From the NCBI GenBank assembly GCA_003671025.1, contig QWPW01000019.1, positions 1 to 62,253 on the forward strand: a stretch of DNA of 62,253 nt, read 5' to 3'. The position numbers and the translations under genes are program-made. Origin of the DNA: Planctomycetota bacterium (GTDB taxonomy: Bacteria; Planctomycetota; Phycisphaerae; Phycisphaerales; SM1A02). How positions within the stretch are numbered: the stretch's first letter is position 1; every line of letters starts with the position of its first letter. The notes under the pieces were generated by a model that saw only the letters and a list, made by a program, of their open reading frames with translations, had not been told where the DNA came from and made no database searches. Positions 62,079 through 62,253 of the stretch are shown piece by piece.

Positions 62079-62253
62079 TTATTGAAGAGTTTGATCCTGG
62101 CTCAGATTGAACGCTGGCGGCATGGTTAAAACATGCAAGTCGAACGCGTGTAGCAATACACGAGTGGCGAAAGGGCGAGGAATAGATTCCTACGTACCCC
62201 GGAGTCAGGGATAACCATCGGAAACGGTGGCTAACACCTGATGATCTCGAAAG
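62079..62253 (+). rRNA. 16S ribosomal RNA, 5' end (truncated by window edge)
   Basis: The universal 5' sequence attgaagagtttgatcctgg (62081-62100) is followed by the conserved GAACGCTGGCGGC and catgcaagtcgaacg blocks. About 175 bases are present. The plus strand runs off the window. Confidence 0.98.

Overview
The window looks like part of a GC-rich chromosome from a Planctomycetota-type bacterium, probably Phycisphaerae-like. This is inferred from secreted proteins built of Asp/Gly/Trp repeats, a dockerin-like tail on a multihaem cytochrome, zinc-ribbon membrane proteins, and the first ~175 bases of a 16S rRNA at the right edge. No phage, IS element, CRISPR array or tRNA was recognised, and the gene content reads as core chromosome plus a large surface-polysaccharide locus.

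Layout. 1-3448 (minus): a truncated zinc-ribbon membrane protein, a small ORF with an in-frame stop, a 13-bp tandem repeat and rny (RNase Y). 4023-7512 (plus): a two-part ABC-2 permease and a secreted DUF4139-like protein. 7658-10651 (minus): rsmA and a five-haem cytochrome with a dockerin-like C-terminus. 10939-19553: a lipoprotein, an incomplete peptide ABC transporter (OppB-like permease and binding protein), a secreted helical protein, a secreted TPR-like protein and a YbhN-type membrane protein. 19565-21395 (minus): pyrE and a GH57 glycosidase.

21420-41543 is a polysaccharide locus. A minus-strand run (GT4, O-antigen-ligase-like protein, asnB, DegT/DnrJ aminotransferase, nucleotide-sugar epimerase) diverges at about 28.3 kb from a tightly coupled plus-strand run (four GT2, two GT4, FkbM and TylF methyltransferases, mostly with overlapping starts and stops). 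These converge on a minus-strand export and modification operon (Wzm-like permease, Wzt-like ATPase with a C-terminal sugar-binding-type domain, two sulfotransferases and a methyltransferase). Together they should build, decorate by methylation and sulfation, and export a cell-surface glycan.

41605-48141 (minus) holds three secreted repeat proteins in tandem. They share with a fourth (53527-56175) a C-terminal module of exactly six ~48-residue repeats with position-specific signatures, the most striking pattern in the window. Between them lie an orphan sigma-54 activator, a secreted Gly-rich EF-hand protein and a serine acetyltransferase. The right end carries an AmpG-like transporter, aconitase (acnA), a ComF-like protein, and then an rRNA operon with a strong promoter, boxB/boxA-like leader and the 16S start.

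All calls come from reading the sequence. No database search was run.
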